Below the pieces are notes generated by a model, which saw only the letters and a list, made by a program, of their open reading frames with translations, had not been told where the DNA came from and made no database searches. Both the position numbers and the translations under genes were made by a program. Source: Candidatus Latescibacterota bacterium (GTDB lineage Bacteria > Krumholzibacteriota > Krumholzibacteriia > G020349025). From it: a DNA stretch of 52,199 nt. Positions within the stretch are counted from its first letter, which is position 1, and the number at the start of each line of letters is the position of its first letter. The stretch covers positions 3,349,551 through 3,401,749 of the forward strand of contig CP070763.1 in NCBI GenBank assembly GCA_020349025.1, read 5' to 3'. Of the stretch, positions 17,778 through 27,664 are shown one piece after another.

Positions 17778-19871
17778 TCACCCGGTTTCGGCCAGCGTCT
17801 CGCGCTCCTGGTAGCGCGTCTCGAGAACCCGGCGTACGCCTGCGTTTTCGCCCCGGAGAAGCTCCGGATCCGCACGCACGAGAGCGAAGGCGAGATCGCG
17901 CGCCCTCTCGAGGAGGGCTCGATCGTGGCTCAAGTCGGCGAAGCGAAGCGTCGGCAGGCCATGTTGCCGGGTCCCGACGAAGTCCCCGGGACCGCGCAGG
18001 CGCAGATCGAGCTCCGCGATGGCAAAACCGTCGTCGGTGTCGGCGAACTGCCGCAGGCGCTCGAGCGCCTCGGATGTGGTCCGGCGTTCCACGAGGAGGA
18101 GACACCACGCGGCACCGCCGGCGCGCCCAACGCGCCCGCGCAGCTGATGCAGCTGCGACAGGCCAAAACGCTCCGGGTGGTGGATGATCATCAGGTTGGC
18201 GCCGGCGACGTCGAGTCCGACCTCGACGACCGTCGTGCTCACCAGGAGCTGCAGCGCTCCGGTGTGGAAGCTGCGCAGGAGTGTCTCCTTCTCGGCCGGA
18301 CGCAGCCGACCGTGCAGCAGACCCATGCGCACGCCCGCAAGGGCACCGCTGCGCAGCCGCTCGTACTCCGCCGTCGCGGCACGCAGCTCGATCTTGTCGC
18401 TCTCCTCGATCAGTGGCAGCACCATGAAGGCTTGCCGCCCCTCCAGCGTCTGCTGCCGCACGAACTCGAGCATGCGCGCGCGACGCTCCGGCGGCACGAG
18501 GTGTGTCCGCACCGGCTGGCGCCCCGGCGGCTTCTCCTCCAGGCGCGAGACATCCAGATCCCCGAAGAGCGTCAACGCCAGCGTGCGAGGAATCGGCGTC
18601 GCCGAGAGCACGAGAACGTGCGGGCGCGGACCACTCCCCTCCCGGGTCGCCCGTTGCAGGCGCGCGCGTTGTGCGACACCGAAGCGGTGCTGTTCGTCGA
18701 CGACGGCGAGGCCGAGCCGCGACCACGCCACGCTCTCCTGAATCAGCGCGTGCGTCCCCACGACCAGGTCGAGATCACCGCTCCGGAGCCGCGCGCGCAG
18801 ACGCTCCTTGTCGGTCTCCGTGCGCGAGCCGACCAGCACGTCGAAGCGCACCCCCAAGCGCGTGCAGGCGGGAAGCAAGCGCTCGGCGTGCTGCAGCGCG
18901 AGTGCCTCGGTGGGCGCCATGAGCACACCCTGCGTGCGGTTCCCCACCGCGAGCAGCAACGCCGCGACCGCCACGACCGTCTTCCCGGAGCCCACGTCTC
19001 CCTGCAACAGGCGCTGCATGCAGCGTTCGGAGGTCATGTCAGCGACGATCTCGTCGAGAACGGAGCGCTGCGCGCGCGTGAGCGCGAACGGAAGCGCGTG
19101 CAGATAGTCCTCATGCAACCCCGAGTCGACGCGCATCTGGATCCCGGATTGACCGCTGCGTGCGCGCCACCGCCGTCGCGCCAACACGACCTGGAGAAGA
19201 AACAGCTCCTCGAACTTGAGACGTTCGAGCGCGCATGCCGCGTCCTCACTGCAGGCGGGGAAGTGCAACGCCCGCACCGCTGCCGCGCGCTCCGGGTATT
19301 GAGCCGCGATGGCAGGCGGCAGGATTTCGCCGATCAGGTGTGCGTGCGACTGCAGCGTTCGATACACGAGAGCCCGAAGCCACTTCTGGGAGATTCCGCG
19401 CGTGAGCGGGTAGAACGGCACGATGCGCTCTGCGTGGAGCAGCTCCTGCGTCTCAGTGTCGTCGCGCTCGAACTCCGGCTGGCGCATCTCCAGACGGCCG
19501 CGGTTCGCCACCACACGACCCGCGAGAACCAGCCGCTGCCCCGGCTGCAGCACGTCGCGAACCCATCCGGAGTACCAGGTGACGCGCAGACGACCGCTGT
19601 CGTCGGCAACGGTCGCGGACACGCGCTGCCGCCCTCGCCAGCTGCGCCCGCTGTGCAGAGTCTCGAGCTGCACGCGAATGCACGCTTCGCGATCGGGTGC
19701 GAGCTGGCGAATCGCAACGATTCGACTGCGGTCGAAGTACTGCCGTGGCGCGTGCAGCAGCAGATCTTCCGCGGTGGCGATGCCGAGCTTGTCGAGTGTC
19801 GCGGCCCGTCGTGGGCCGACGCCCTTCAAGTATCGAACGGGATCGTCGAGCCGTGCCTCCATGCACGACAT
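17778..19871 (-). CDS. recG: ATP-dependent DNA helicase RecG
   Basis: RecG remodels stalled replication forks and branch-migrates Holliday junctions. The 697-residue protein has the N-terminal wedge/OB domain (YLKGVGPRRAATLDKLGI at 14-31), the helicase motifs with Walker A GDVGSGKT (291-298), motif II DEQH (392-395), LVLSATPIPRTLALTLFGDL, STTVVEVGLDVAGANLMIIH, QLRGRVGRAG, and the RecG-specific TRQHGLPTLRFADL near the C-terminus. ATG at 19869-19871 (a second ATG lies three codons in). It follows the TPR gene by 23 bases. The fork-binding wedge and all motor motifs are present and the length is normal. Confidence 0.97.
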   Translation of the reverse strand: MSCMEARLDDPVRYLKGVGPRRAATLDKLGIATAEDLLLHAPRQYFDRSRIVAIRQLAPDREACIRVQLETLHSGRSWRGRQRVSATVADDSGRLRVTWYSGWVRDVLQPGQRLVLAGRVVANRGRLEMRQPEFERDDTETQELLHAERIVPFYPLTRGISQKWLRALVYRTLQSHAHLIGEILPPAIAAQYPERAAAVRALHFPACSEDAACALERLKFEELFLLQVVLARRRWRARSGQSGIQMRVDSGLHEDYLHALPFALTRAQRSVLDEIVADMTSERCMQRLLQGDVGSGKTVVAVAALLLAVGNRTQGVLMAPTEALALQHAERLLPACTRLGVRFDVLVGSRTETDKERLRARLRSGDLDLVVGTHALIQESVAWSRLGLAVVDEQHRFGVAQRARLQRATREGSGPRPHVLVLSATPIPRTLALTLFGDLDVSRLEEKPPGRQPVRTHLVPPERRARMLEFVRQQTLEGRQAFMVLPLIEESDKIELRAATAEYERLRSGALAGVRMGLLHGRLRPAEKETLLRSFHTGALQLLVSTTVVEVGLDVAGANLMIIHHPERFGLSQLHQLRGRVGRAGGAAWCLLLVERRTTSEALERLRQFADTDDGFAIAELDLRLRGPGDFVGTRQHGLPTLRFADLSHDRALLERARDLAFALVRADPELLRGENAGVRRVLETRYQERETLAETG

Positions 19872-19894
19872 CGTAGCAGACCGTGCGTCTTCGT

Positions 19895-20476
19895 TCAGAC
19901 GCCGGTCGATTCGCGCGCCTCGGCGAAGTTGCGCAACGTCGCTGCGAGTTGCGCTTGCTGCAGCGCGAAGGGCTCGAGCACGCGGTGCAAGGGCGCGGAG
20001 AGAACACCTCCAAGCGGCTCGACCTGGCGCAGCTCTGCCTCCGCCTCGCCACGCGCACCCAGCGCGTGGAGAACCGCCGCACGCAACAGGTGTGCTTCGC
20101 GATGTTCCGGGTCGATGGCGTGAAGCAGCGTCAGCGAGCTCGCGCTCGCCTGCAGATCACCGCACTCGGCGTGAGCCAGCGCAGTCAGGTAGAGCGTGGC
20201 CGGGTGGTTGCGCCTCCATCCCTGCGCCAGCTCCAACCAACGCAGCGCCTGCTGCGGCTGCGACTCGTTCAAACGCTCGCGTCCCAGGTGGGTGGCGGCC
20301 TCGCTGGCGTAGAAGCGGCTCAGGCCGAGAATCGGGTCTGCGGAGCTGGCGCCCGCCTCGAGCGCAGCGCCGAAGCACCCGAGCGCCTCTTCGTAGCGGC
20401 AGGCATTGAAGGCGCGCATCCCCTTCTGATACGCGCTCGCCGCACGACGGCCGAAGATGCGTTCCAGGAACGACAT
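19895..20476 (-). CDS. Small TPR-like protein next to ftsZ
   Basis: A 193-residue helical protein beginning MSFLERIFGRRAASAYQKGM, with two or three TPR-like helical pairs (AFNACRYEEALGCFGAALEA, PATLYLTALAHAECGDLQAS, REAHLLRAAVLHALGARGEA). There is no signal peptide or membrane helix, so it is cytosolic. The ATG at 20474-20476 is supported by GAGGAGGAG directly upstream; an open frame reaches 20536 with a GGPRPGA-rich sequence that does not look coding. It begins 63 bases after the ftsZ stop and ends 23 bases before recG, so it is probably in the dcw transcript. The role is unknown; the location suggests a scaffold in division, an inference only. Confidence 0.8.
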   Translation of the reverse strand: MSFLERIFGRRAASAYQKGMRAFNACRYEEALGCFGAALEAGASSADPILGLSRFYASEAATHLGRERLNESQPQQALRWLELAQGWRRNHPATLYLTALAHAECGDLQASASSLTLLHAIDPEHREAHLLRAAVLHALGARGEAEAELRQVEPLGGVLSAPLHRVLEPFALQQAQLAATLRNFAEARESTGV

Positions 20477-20539
20477 CTCCTCCTCGGGTCCTCCTCGGGA
20501 TGCGCGGGGCCCGGCGCGGCCGGGCCCCGGCATCAAGAC

Positions 20540-21967
20540 TCAATCCATGTCCATCTGACGGCGCAGGAAGGCTGGGACGTCGAGATCGTCGGCACTCCAG
20601 CCGCGCGCGCCCGACCTCGGAAGCAGGAGGTGCGCCACTTCCTGCGCGCGAGTCGCCGATTGCGGCTTGACCTCGGCTTGCGCCGCAGGCGCCGGCGGTT
20701 CGAGCGCCTCCTGCGGCTGCGTCAAGACGGCGCTCGCCGTCGTCCTACCCGGCCGAGCCTCCGGTGCCGCCACCGGGGCGCGCGCTTCCGTCGGCTGTGC
20801 CGGCATCGCGGCGGGCGTGGCGCTCGAGACGGCATTTCCCGGAGGCGATGAACGCCCCCCACCCGCCGGAGTCGTGCTCGCCGCCGCCCGGGCCGCTTCC
20901 TCTTCGCGCCGCCCGAGAGCGCTGATGCTCGTGACCTGCGCCGCGGGACGAGTCGACGTGCGTGGCTCCATCCGCGCCGCCAGCTCGCGCGACACGGTGG
21001 CCGAAGCGCGTTCGCTCCCGAATCCCGTGGCGATGCAGGTGACGCGGAACTCCGCTTCGTTCGACTCGTCGATCACGGCACCGAAGATGATGTTCGCATC
21101 GTCTCCAACCGACTCCTGCACGAGCGAGGTGGCCTCGCTCACTTCGTGCAGCGTCATGCTGGGACCCCCCGTGATGTTGACCAGGACACCTCGGGCGCCA
21201 CTGATGTCGACATCGTCGAGAAGCGGGCTCGAAATCGCCTGCTTGGTCGCGAGCGCGGCCCGGTCCGGCCCCTCCGCGACTCCGGTCCCCATGAGTGCGT
21301 CGCCCATGTTGGCCATGATCGTCTTGACGTCGGCAAAGTCGAGATTCACCAGGCCCGGCACCGTGATCAGATCGCTGATCCCACGCGTGGCCTGAAGCAG
21401 GACGTCGTCCGCCATGGAGAAAGCCGTGGTCAACGGCGTGTCGGTGCCGACGATCTGGAGGAGCTTCTCATTCGGAATGACGATCAGCGTGTCGACCGCT
21501 TCCTTCAGCGCCTTCATTCCATCGCTGGCGGCGGCATTGCGCCTTTTCCCCTCGAAGACGAAGGGGCGCGTGACCACGCCCACCGTCAGCGCGCCGAGCT
21601 CGCGCGCGATCCGCGCCACCAGGGGCGCGCCCCCGGTGCCGGTACCACCGCCCATTCCGGCGGTGACGAACACCATGTCGGAGCCCTTGAGGGAGTCGAT
21701 GACGAGCCCCTCGTCCTCCTCCACCGCCTGGCGCCCGGTCTCCGGGTTGCCGCCGGAACCGAGCCCCTTGGTCAGCTTCGCCCCCACCTGGATGCGTTGC
21801 TGCGCCTTCGAGAGCTTGAGCGCCTGCGCGTCGGTGTTCACAGCGATGAACTCGACGCCACTCAGGCCCTCGGTGATCATGCGGTTGATGGCGTTACCGC
21901 CTGCGCCCCCGACCCCGGCAACAGTGATACGCGCCAGGTTCTCAGACTCGCGTTCGAACTCGAACAT
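20540..21967 (-). CDS. ftsZ: Cell division protein FtsZ
   Basis: FtsZ is the tubulin-like GTPase forming the Z-ring. Visible are [17 protein letters not shown] (14-30), the tubulin signature GGGTGTG (106-112), [12 protein letters not shown] and the T7 loop NLDFADV (208-214). An alanine/proline-rich linker of about 130 residues leads to the C-terminal peptide [14 protein letters not shown], which docks FtsA. At 475 residues the protein is longer than E. coli FtsZ only because of the linker. The ATG at 21965-21967 has GGAGG 6 bases upstream, and this start lies 26 bases inside the end of ftsA, so the two are coupled. It is the last classical dcw gene in the cluster. Confidence 0.98.
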   Translation of the reverse strand: MFEFERESENLARITVAGVGGAGGNAINRMITEGLSGVEFIAVNTDAQALKLSKAQQRIQVGAKLTKGLGSGGNPETGRQAVEEDEGLVIDSLKGSDMVFVTAGMGGGTGTGGAPLVARIARELGALTVGVVTRPFVFEGKRRNAAASDGMKALKEAVDTLIVIPNEKLLQIVGTDTPLTTAFSMADDVLLQATRGISDLITVPGLVNLDFADVKTIMANMGDALMGTGVAEGPDRAALATKQAISSPLLDDVDISGARGVLVNITGGPSMTLHEVSEATSLVQESVGDDANIIFGAVIDESNEAEFRVTCIATGFGSERASATVSRELAARMEPRTSTRPAAQVTSISALGRREEEAARAAASTTPAGGGRSSPPGNAVSSATPAAMPAQPTEARAPVAAPEARPGRTTASAVLTQPQEALEPPAPAAQAEVKPQSATRAQEVAHLLLPRSGARGWSADDLDVPAFLRRQMDMD

Positions 21968-23267
21968 CGCTGACCTCCAGATCCACCCCAACCCTCGGGG
22001 ACACGTGAACGGACCGCACGGCAGTTGGTCCTTCCGCGTTCCCGTGCGTCCGAGACGCAACGGGAGCACTCAGTACACGACGTACACGACGCAAGCGTTG
22101 CATCGCCCCGCTCCACAAACGTCCGCGCCCATCCCGATCGAAACGAGCACGAGACGCATACGTCACCAGACCCAGGCCGGTAAAGCTGGTGGCGTCTTCC
22201 GCCTGGCGCAGCGGGGCCGTGCGCGCCGGCGCATCGAACACATGCTCGGCGAGGTCTGCGACCCCGCGCAGCGCGGCACCGCCGCCGACGAGCACGACGC
22301 GGTCGCTCGACGCGAGGGTTCCGGCGCAATCGAGTGCAGAGCGCGTCAGGGTGAGCAGCTCACGCATGCGCGGCTCGATCACCTTCGCGACCAGACGCTG
22401 CCCCACGCGAGCGCGCCGACCCCCGAGCCTGAGATCGGTGACGTGGGTGGGATCGGCTGCGGCCGTCCGCGCCACGCCAAGCCCGAGCTTGAGCTCCTCC
22501 GCCTGCGCCGCATCGCAGCGCAGCGCCCAAGCGAGGTCGCGGCTGATGTGGGCCGCGCCGGCACCGATCGAAACGAGCCCCTGGAGCACCTGGTCGCGAT
22601 AGACCGCGGCACCGATGCGCTCGGCACCGATGTCGACGACGACGGCACCACGGCGGCGATCCTCCGGCGTCAACACCGCCCTTGCGGTGAGAAGCGGCTC
22701 CGCCGCGGCATCGACCAGCTCGTAGCCGAGGTCGGAGAGGATGCGCGCCAGGTTGTCGAGCGCCAGCCGGGAAGCCGTCACCACGGCGACCTCCGCAACC
22801 AGGCGGCGCGCTCGCACGTCGAGTGGCGGTCGCACCGTTCGCGCGCCGTCGACGCGGTAGCCGGTGGGGAGGACGTGCAGAATCTCCTGATCGCGCGGCA
22901 GAGCGATCGCCGCCGCCGCGTCGAGCGCGCGCTCCAGATGCGGCGGACGCAGGGCGACCGCGGTGCGCAGATTCAGGCTGCCCCGGGCGCGCGCGACGCG
23001 GACGTGGGTCCCGCCGATCGCCACGACCACGCGCCGGCCGAGCACGCCGCCGTCGAGCGCGGCCGCATCGAGGACCTCGCCGAGCCGGGCGCGTGCGACG
23101 TCGACCTGCATCGGAATGCCGTCTCGGCCGACGGCACCTGCACGCACGCAGCGGCCGACGACGCGCAGCGCATCGCCGTCGCGCGCAAGCGCGAGGGCCC
23201 GTGTCGCATGGGTACCGAGATCGAGTGCCAACAGCCCCTCGCGCACCCCCCGTCTAGCCCGAAACAT
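21942..23267 (-). CDS. ftsA: Cell division protein FtsA
   Basis: FtsA is the actin-like protein that ties FtsZ to the membrane. The 441-residue product has the actin-fold signatures [16 protein letters not shown] (12-27), [15 protein letters not shown] and [20 protein letters not shown]. The amphipathic membrane helix, normally the extreme C-terminus, is recognisable as [18 protein letters not shown] (about 382-399), but 42 further residues follow it, running over the ribosome site and start of ftsZ. The ATG at 23265-23267 has GGAGG 6 bases upstream and overlaps the end of ftsQ by 14 bases. Many alanines and arginines reflect the high GC. Assignment is strong from signatures plus position between ftsQ and ftsZ. 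Confidence 0.94.
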   Translation of the reverse strand: MFRARRGVREGLLALDLGTHATRALALARDGDALRVVGRCVRAGAVGRDGIPMQVDVARARLGEVLDAAALDGGVLGRRVVVAIGGTHVRVARARGSLNLRTAVALRPPHLERALDAAAAIALPRDQEILHVLPTGYRVDGARTVRPPLDVRARRLVAEVAVVTASRLALDNLARILSDLGYELVDAAAEPLLTARAVLTPEDRRRGAVVVDIGAERIGAAVYRDQVLQGLVSIGAGAAHISRDLAWALRCDAAQAEELKLGLGVARTAAADPTHVTDLRLGGRRARVGQRLVAKVIEPRMRELLTLTRSALDCAGTLASSDRVVLVGGGAALRGVADLAEHVFDAPARTAPLRQAEDATSFTGLGLVTYASRARFDRDGRGRLWSGAMQRLRRVRRVLSAPVASRTHGNAEGPTAVRSVHVSPRVGVDLEVSDVRVRTRV

Positions 23268-24030
23268 GCGACACCTCCTCGGCCCGCGGCTCGATCACGA
23301 TCTGGTCGCGGTAACGCAAGTCGATCTGGGGAGGCAGCTCGGCGGTGCCGAGGCTGTGCTCGAAGAGGACGAGCTTGCGCAGCTCGCGCTCAAGCTGCTG
23401 CGCATGCAGGCGCACCTGCACCCCGCGCGCCAGGGTCAGCAGCAGCTCTCGCCCCTGGCGCTCGATGCGCGCCGGTGCCAACGCGGGCGTCCCGAGCGCA
23501 CTCAAGACGCGGGCGATGAGCGCTGCGTCGGCGGCTCCGACCGCCCTGCCATCCGCGCTGGGTGCGAAACCCAGTGCGAGCGGCAGACCGGAGCTCGTGT
23601 GCCGGGCTGCGAGCTTGCGCCCGGCAGCGTCGAACGCGACCCCGGCGGCCGTGCGCGCCAGTGCGTGGCGCGGCACGAGGCAAACCTCGAGGGTCGCCGG
23701 TGGGTGTCTCTTGAGCGCCACGCGCACGCTCGTGTGGTCGACCCCGAGCAGCTCGAGCAGCTCGCTCTCCGGCAGCAGCGCCAGCGGTTGGCCGAGGGAG
23801 GCACGTTCGACAGCCTGGTAGCGGGCCGCCTCGACAGGGATGCTGCCGGTCCACACGACGGTACGGACGCGCAGAAGGGGTGAGAGGAGAAGGAGTGCGA
23901 GGACAGCGAGGAGGACGCCCTGGAGCAGAGCCCAGCGCACCAGCGGCGGAACTCCGGGATCGGATGCACGTGGCGCGATCCCGCTGGGCACACGATCTTT
24001 TGGTAGGCGCACCGCCCGATCCACCCTCAC
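23254..24030 (-). CDS. ftsQ: Cell division protein FtsQ/DivIB
   Basis: FtsQ is a bitopic membrane protein that links FtsL/FtsB to the divisome. The 258-residue protein has a basic cytoplasmic N-terminus, one transmembrane helix (about 31-54, PLVRWALLQGVLLAVLALLL), then a POTRA-like periplasmic domain (VRTVVWTGSIPVEAARY to LKRHPPATLEVCLVPRHALA) and a beta domain ending IDLRYRDQIVIEP, the usual FtsQ closing pattern. The GTG at 24028-24030 is 16 bases after the murC stop. murB and ddl, which usually lie between murC and ftsQ, are missing here. Sequence similarity in this family is low, so position supports the call. Confidence 0.88.
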   Translation of the reverse strand: MRVDRAVRLPKDRVPSGIAPRASDPGVPPLVRWALLQGVLLAVLALLLLSPLLRVRTVVWTGSIPVEAARYQAVERASLGQPLALLPESELLELLGVDHTSVRVALKRHPPATLEVCLVPRHALARTAAGVAFDAAGRKLAARHTSSGLPLALGFAPSADGRAVGAADAALIARVLSALGTPALAPARIERQGRELLLTLARGVQVRLHAQQLERELRKLVLFEHSLGTAELPPQIDLRYRDQIVIEPRAEEVSHVSG

Positions 24031-24046
24031 ACGACGTCACGTTCGC

Positions 24047-25435
24047 CTACGAGCCTGCCTCGACCCGCTGGCGCCACTTGTCGACGAGAACGTCGTTCAA
24101 CGCCGACACATCACCTGCGCCCAGGGTCAGGACCAAGTCGCCCTTCTCTATAGTCGATGCCACCTCGTCGGTCAATTTCTCTTTGTCCGCGAAGTGGCAC
24201 ACCTGTTTGTGGCCGTATTCACGAATCGTGCGTGCCAACCGCTCGGCATCGATTCCGGGGATCGGGTCTTCGGATGCGGCGTAGATGTCGGTGAGAAAAA
24301 GGACGTCGGCGTCGAAGAAGGCGCGGCCGAACTCCTGCATGAGAAAGCGCGTTCGCGAGTAGCGGTGGGGTTGAAACACCGTGACGACGCGGCGCCCGTA
24401 GCTGCGCTTGGCGGCGCGCAGCGTCGCTGCGATCTCGGTGGGGTGGTGCCCGTAGTCGTCCACGAAGACGACGTCGTGCTCCACGGCGCGGATCTCGAAG
24501 CGGCGCGCGACGCCGAGGAACTCCTCCAGGGAGCGTGCGATGCTGGAGAAGGGGATTTCGAGCTCGAGCCCCACGGTGACCGCAGCGAGAGCGTTGAGGA
24601 CGTTGTGCTCTCCCGGCATGCGCAGCTGCAGGTCGCCGAGGCGTTGGCCGCCCGACACGACTTCGAAACGCGTGCCCTCGTGCGAGGTCTCGAGCAGATG
24701 CCCCGTCACGTCCGCTTGCGTGTGCATGCCGTAGGTCACGAAGCGCTTCTGCAGGCGCGGAATGATCCCCTGCACGTTGGGGTCGTCGAGACACAGGATG
24801 TCGCTGCCGTAGAAGGGAACCTTGTTCGCAAACTGCACGAACGCGTCGAGAATCTCGTCGAGATTCTTGTAATGGTCGAGGTGTTCAGCGTCGATGTTTG
24901 TAATGATTGCAATTGTGGGTGGAAGTCGCAGAAAGCTCCCGTCGCTCTCGTCCGCCTCGGCGACCAGATACTCGCCTGCACCCAACTTGGCGTGCGTGCC
25001 CATGGCCAGAAGCCGACCACCCACGACGATGGTTGGATCCAAACCGGCTTGCGCGAGCAGTGTCGCCACGAGCGAGGTGGTCGTGGTCTTGCCATGCGCA
25101 CCCGCAACGGCGATGGCGAACTTGAGTCGCATCAGCTCACCCAGCATCTCCGCGCGTGGGATGACCGGGATCTTGCGCGCGCGCGCGGTCACGACCTCCG
25201 GGTTGTCGGGGCGAACGGCCGAGGAGTAGACAACGACCTGGGCGTCGCCGAGGTGCTCCTTCCGGTGCCCGACCTCGATGCGTGCCCCCAGCGATTGCAG
25301 CCGATGCGTGACCGCCGATTCTCGCAGATCGGTCCCGCTGACGTCGAAGTCGAGGTTGAGGAGGACCTCGGCGATGCCGCTCATGCCGATCCCCCCGACG
25401 CCGACGAAGTGCACTCTCTTAACCCGCCCGAACAT
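24047..25435 (-). CDS. murC: UDP-N-acetylmuramate--L-alanine ligase
   Basis: MurC adds the first amino acid of the peptidoglycan stem peptide in the cytosol. The 462-residue protein shows the Rossmann start VHFVGVGGIGMSGIAEVLLN, YSSAVRPDNPE, the ATP loop GAHGKTTTT (112-120), ADESDGSFLRLPP, NIDAEHLDHY, the histidine-rich YGHHPTEIAATLRAAK, FQPHRYSRT and LTLGAGDVSALND. All family blocks are present. The ATG at 25433-25435 lies inside the end of murG with GGAGG 4 bases upstream, so murG and murC overlap by 17 bases. Confidence 0.98.
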   Translation of the reverse strand: MFGRVKRVHFVGVGGIGMSGIAEVLLNLDFDVSGTDLRESAVTHRLQSLGARIEVGHRKEHLGDAQVVVYSSAVRPDNPEVVTARARKIPVIPRAEMLGELMRLKFAIAVAGAHGKTTTTSLVATLLAQAGLDPTIVVGGRLLAMGTHAKLGAGEYLVAEADESDGSFLRLPPTIAIITNIDAEHLDHYKNLDEILDAFVQFANKVPFYGSDILCLDDPNVQGIIPRLQKRFVTYGMHTQADVTGHLLETSHEGTRFEVVSGGQRLGDLQLRMPGEHNVLNALAAVTVGLELEIPFSSIARSLEEFLGVARRFEIRAVEHDVVFVDDYGHHPTEIAATLRAAKRSYGRRVVTVFQPHRYSRTRFLMQEFGRAFFDADVLFLTDIYAASEDPIPGIDAERLARTIREYGHKQVCHFADKEKLTDEVASTIEKGDLVLTLGAGDVSALNDVLVDKWRQRVEAGS

Positions 25436-26528
25436 GCGCCTCCTCTCCCGACTTCGCGCTCAAGCGCACCAGGTCGGCCGCCAGCTCGCGCGTGGCGTCG
25501 GGGCGACCGAGCTGGCGGCTGCGAGCCGCCATCTGCGCCAAGTGCTCGCCGGAGCGCAGCAGCGTGCACACCTCGTGCGCCAACGTCTCGCCACGGAGCT
25601 CCGCATCCGGCAGCAGGATGGCGGCGCCGGCCGCGCTCAAGACCGTCGCGTTGGCCGTTTGATGATCGTCGACGGCACCGGGAAACGGTACCAGGATCGC
25701 CGGCTTTCCCAGGAGCGTGATTTCCGCCAACGTCATCGCTCCCGAACGGCAGACGACGAGCGTGGCCGCCGCGTACGCGGCGCCCATGTCGGGCAGGAAC
25801 TCGCGCACGATGACGCTCTCCTCATGCCGCCATCGCGCAGCCAATTCTGCATGATCGAGCCGGCCGGTCTGCCACAGCCACGTCGCGCGGATTTGCGCCG
25901 CGACGAGCGGAATGGCCGCACCCACGGCGCCGTTGATTGAGCGCGCACCACGGCTGCCGCCCACGACCAGAATGACGGGTACTCCGGCAGGCAGGCCTGG
26001 AGGGGGCGCGCTCGCCTGCCGCAGCTGCTCGCGCACCGGGTTGCCCACGCAGATGACTCGATCGCGGCGGCGAAAGGCGCTCTCGGTGCCGGGAAACGCG
26101 ACGTAGATCCGGCGCGCCATGCTTCCGAGCAGTCGCGTTGCCATGCCGGGGATACGGTTCTGCTCCTGGACTGCGAGTGGCTTGCGACAGAGGAACGCGG
26201 CCAGCCCGCCCGCGAGGCTGGCGTAGCCGCCCGTCGCCAGGACGACGTCGGGTCGCCAGCGCCAGACCAGACCGATGGCGTGCAGCAGACCGCGCGCGAG
26301 GCTCCAGAAGAAGCGCAGGCGCCCGCCCAGGCCGAGCCGCCGGAAGCCGGAACCGGGGATGGCGTGGAGCGTGAAACCTTCGCGCGGCACGATCTCACGC
26401 TCCAAGCCATTCTCGGCGCCGAGAAAGATGCATTCGAAGTCGCGGCGTGTGCGACGCAGGTGTTGGGCGACGGCCAGCGCCGGGTAGAGATGCCCCCCGG
26501 TTCCACCGCCCGCGAACAGGACCCTCAC
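25419..26528 (-). CDS. murG: Undecaprenyl-PP-MurNAc-pentapeptide GlcNAc transferase
   Basis: MurG makes lipid II from lipid I on the inner face of the membrane. The 369-residue GT28 enzyme starts VRVLFAGGGTGGHLYPALAV, with the G-loop GGGTGG, and continues with ATGGYASLAGGLAA, QEQNRIPGMATRLL, GNPVREQL, VVGGSRGARSINGAV, the UDP-GlcNAc pocket VVCRSGAMTLAEITLLGKPA and VPFPGAVDDHQTANA. The GTG at 26526-26528 overlaps the ftsW stop as GTGA and places the first glycine loop at the N-terminus as in the family; the open frame upstream is the antisense shadow of ftsW. It is followed by murC with a 17-base overlap. Confidence 0.97.
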   Translation of the reverse strand: MRVLFAGGGTGGHLYPALAVAQHLRRTRRDFECIFLGAENGLEREIVPREGFTLHAIPGSGFRRLGLGGRLRFFWSLARGLLHAIGLVWRWRPDVVLATGGYASLAGGLAAFLCRKPLAVQEQNRIPGMATRLLGSMARRIYVAFPGTESAFRRRDRVICVGNPVREQLRQASAPPPGLPAGVPVILVVGGSRGARSINGAVGAAIPLVAAQIRATWLWQTGRLDHAELAARWRHEESVIVREFLPDMGAAYAAATLVVCRSGAMTLAEITLLGKPAILVPFPGAVDDHQTANATVLSAAGAAILLPDAELRGETLAHEVCTLLRSGEHLAQMAARSRQLGRPDATRELAADLVRLSAKSGEEAHVRAG

Positions 26529-27664
26529 AACGCGCCCTCCAGAAGGTGCTCGCGCCGGGCAGGCCAACGGCGCGCACGGCGCGGCGTCTGCTCCGCCTGT
26601 CGCGCCACGTTGCGGAGCACGCCGAGGGCGACGAGATGCGACACCAGCGAGGAGCCGCCGTAGGACACGAACGGAAGCGGCAGACCGGTCACGGGAAACA
26701 GGCGTGTGGCGACCATGACGTTGATGACCACGTACCAGAAGATGGCGACGCCCACCCCCACGGCGATCAGCTGCGCGAAGGGATCCTCCTGTGCACGGGC
26801 GACGCGGATGGCACGCGCGATGAGCATCAGGAAGAGCAGGAGCACGACGATGCAGCCGACGAAGCCGAGCTCCTCCCCCATGACGGCGAAGATGAAGTCC
26901 GTGTGCGGATCGGGGATGTAGCCGAACTTGGAGATGCCCTGGCCGAGCCCGCGCCCCAACATCCCACCGCTGCCGATCGAGAGCTCCGACTGCAGGCTCT
27001 GGTAGGCGGCGCTGCGCGCGTGCTCCTGCGGGTGGAGGAAACCGCGCATGCGCTCCTGCACGTGCGGTCGCTCCAGCGCAAAGAACATGGCACCGAGAAG
27101 CAGGAGGAAGGCAGCTGCCACCAGGTGGCGCCAGCGCGCTCCACCGACGAACAGGAGAGTGAAGCTGATCAAGCAAAGCGCCATGGCGCTGCCGAAATCG
27201 TTCTGCTTGAGCACCAGCAGGACGAGAGCAGCGACGACGCCAAACAGCGGCAGGAGGCCGCGTAGGCTGCGCAGACGTTCGCCGCGCTCGACGATCTCGG
27301 AGGCGAGAAAGAGCAGCAGGGCGACGCGCAGGAACTCGACCGGCTGCAGCGTGCGGCCGAAGAAGGGGACCCAGTTGCGGGCGCCGCGAACGGCGTCAAA
27401 GAGGAAAACGACGCACAGCGCCAGCGCAGCAAACAGAAGCAGCAAGCGAGCCGCGCGGCGCCAGCGTCGGTAGTCGATCTGCGAGACGAGAAGAAGCGCG
27501 GCGAGACCGACCGTGGCGTTGACCAGCTGCCGCTTGACGAAGCGCAGACCGTCGCCACTCGCGGCGCGCGCGAGCTCGTAGCTGGCGGAGTAGAGGATGC
27601 CGATGCCGACGACCAGGAGCGCCAGAACGAGGATCAGAATGGCATGATCGTGGCGTAGCCTCAT
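26525..27664 (-). CDS. ftsW: Septal peptidoglycan polymerase FtsW (SEDS family)
   Basis: FtsW polymerises lipid II at the septum together with its class B PBP. The 379-residue protein has about ten membrane helices and SEDS signatures: LYSASYELA, FDAVRGARNWVPF, LQPVEFLRVALLLFLA, LKQNDFGSAMALC, YQSLQSELSIGSGGMLGRGL, ISKFGYIPDPHTDFIFAVMG and GLPLPFVSYGGSSLV. The ATG at 27662-27664 overlaps the murD stop as ATGA. Its place beside murD and murG favours FtsW over RodA. Confidence 0.96.
   Translation of the reverse strand: MRLRHDHAILILVLALLVVGIGILYSASYELARAASGDGLRFVKRQLVNATVGLAALLLVSQIDYRRWRRAARLLLLFAALALCVVFLFDAVRGARNWVPFFGRTLQPVEFLRVALLLFLASEIVERGERLRSLRGLLPLFGVVAALVLLVLKQNDFGSAMALCLISFTLLFVGGARWRHLVAAAFLLLLGAMFFALERPHVQERMRGFLHPQEHARSAAYQSLQSELSIGSGGMLGRGLGQGISKFGYIPDPHTDFIFAVMGEELGFVGCIVVLLLFLMLIARAIRVARAQEDPFAQLIAVGVGVAIFWYVVINVMVATRLFPVTGLPLPFVSYGGSSLVSHLVALGVLRNVARQAEQTPRRARRWPARREHLLEGAL

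Noticed and set aside
21942..21967. A frameshift at the ftsA-ftsZ junction
   Set aside because: Both frames are intact and the ftsZ ribosome site is ideal. Without reads, a real overlap is the simpler reading; the extra FtsA tail is listed as a finding instead.
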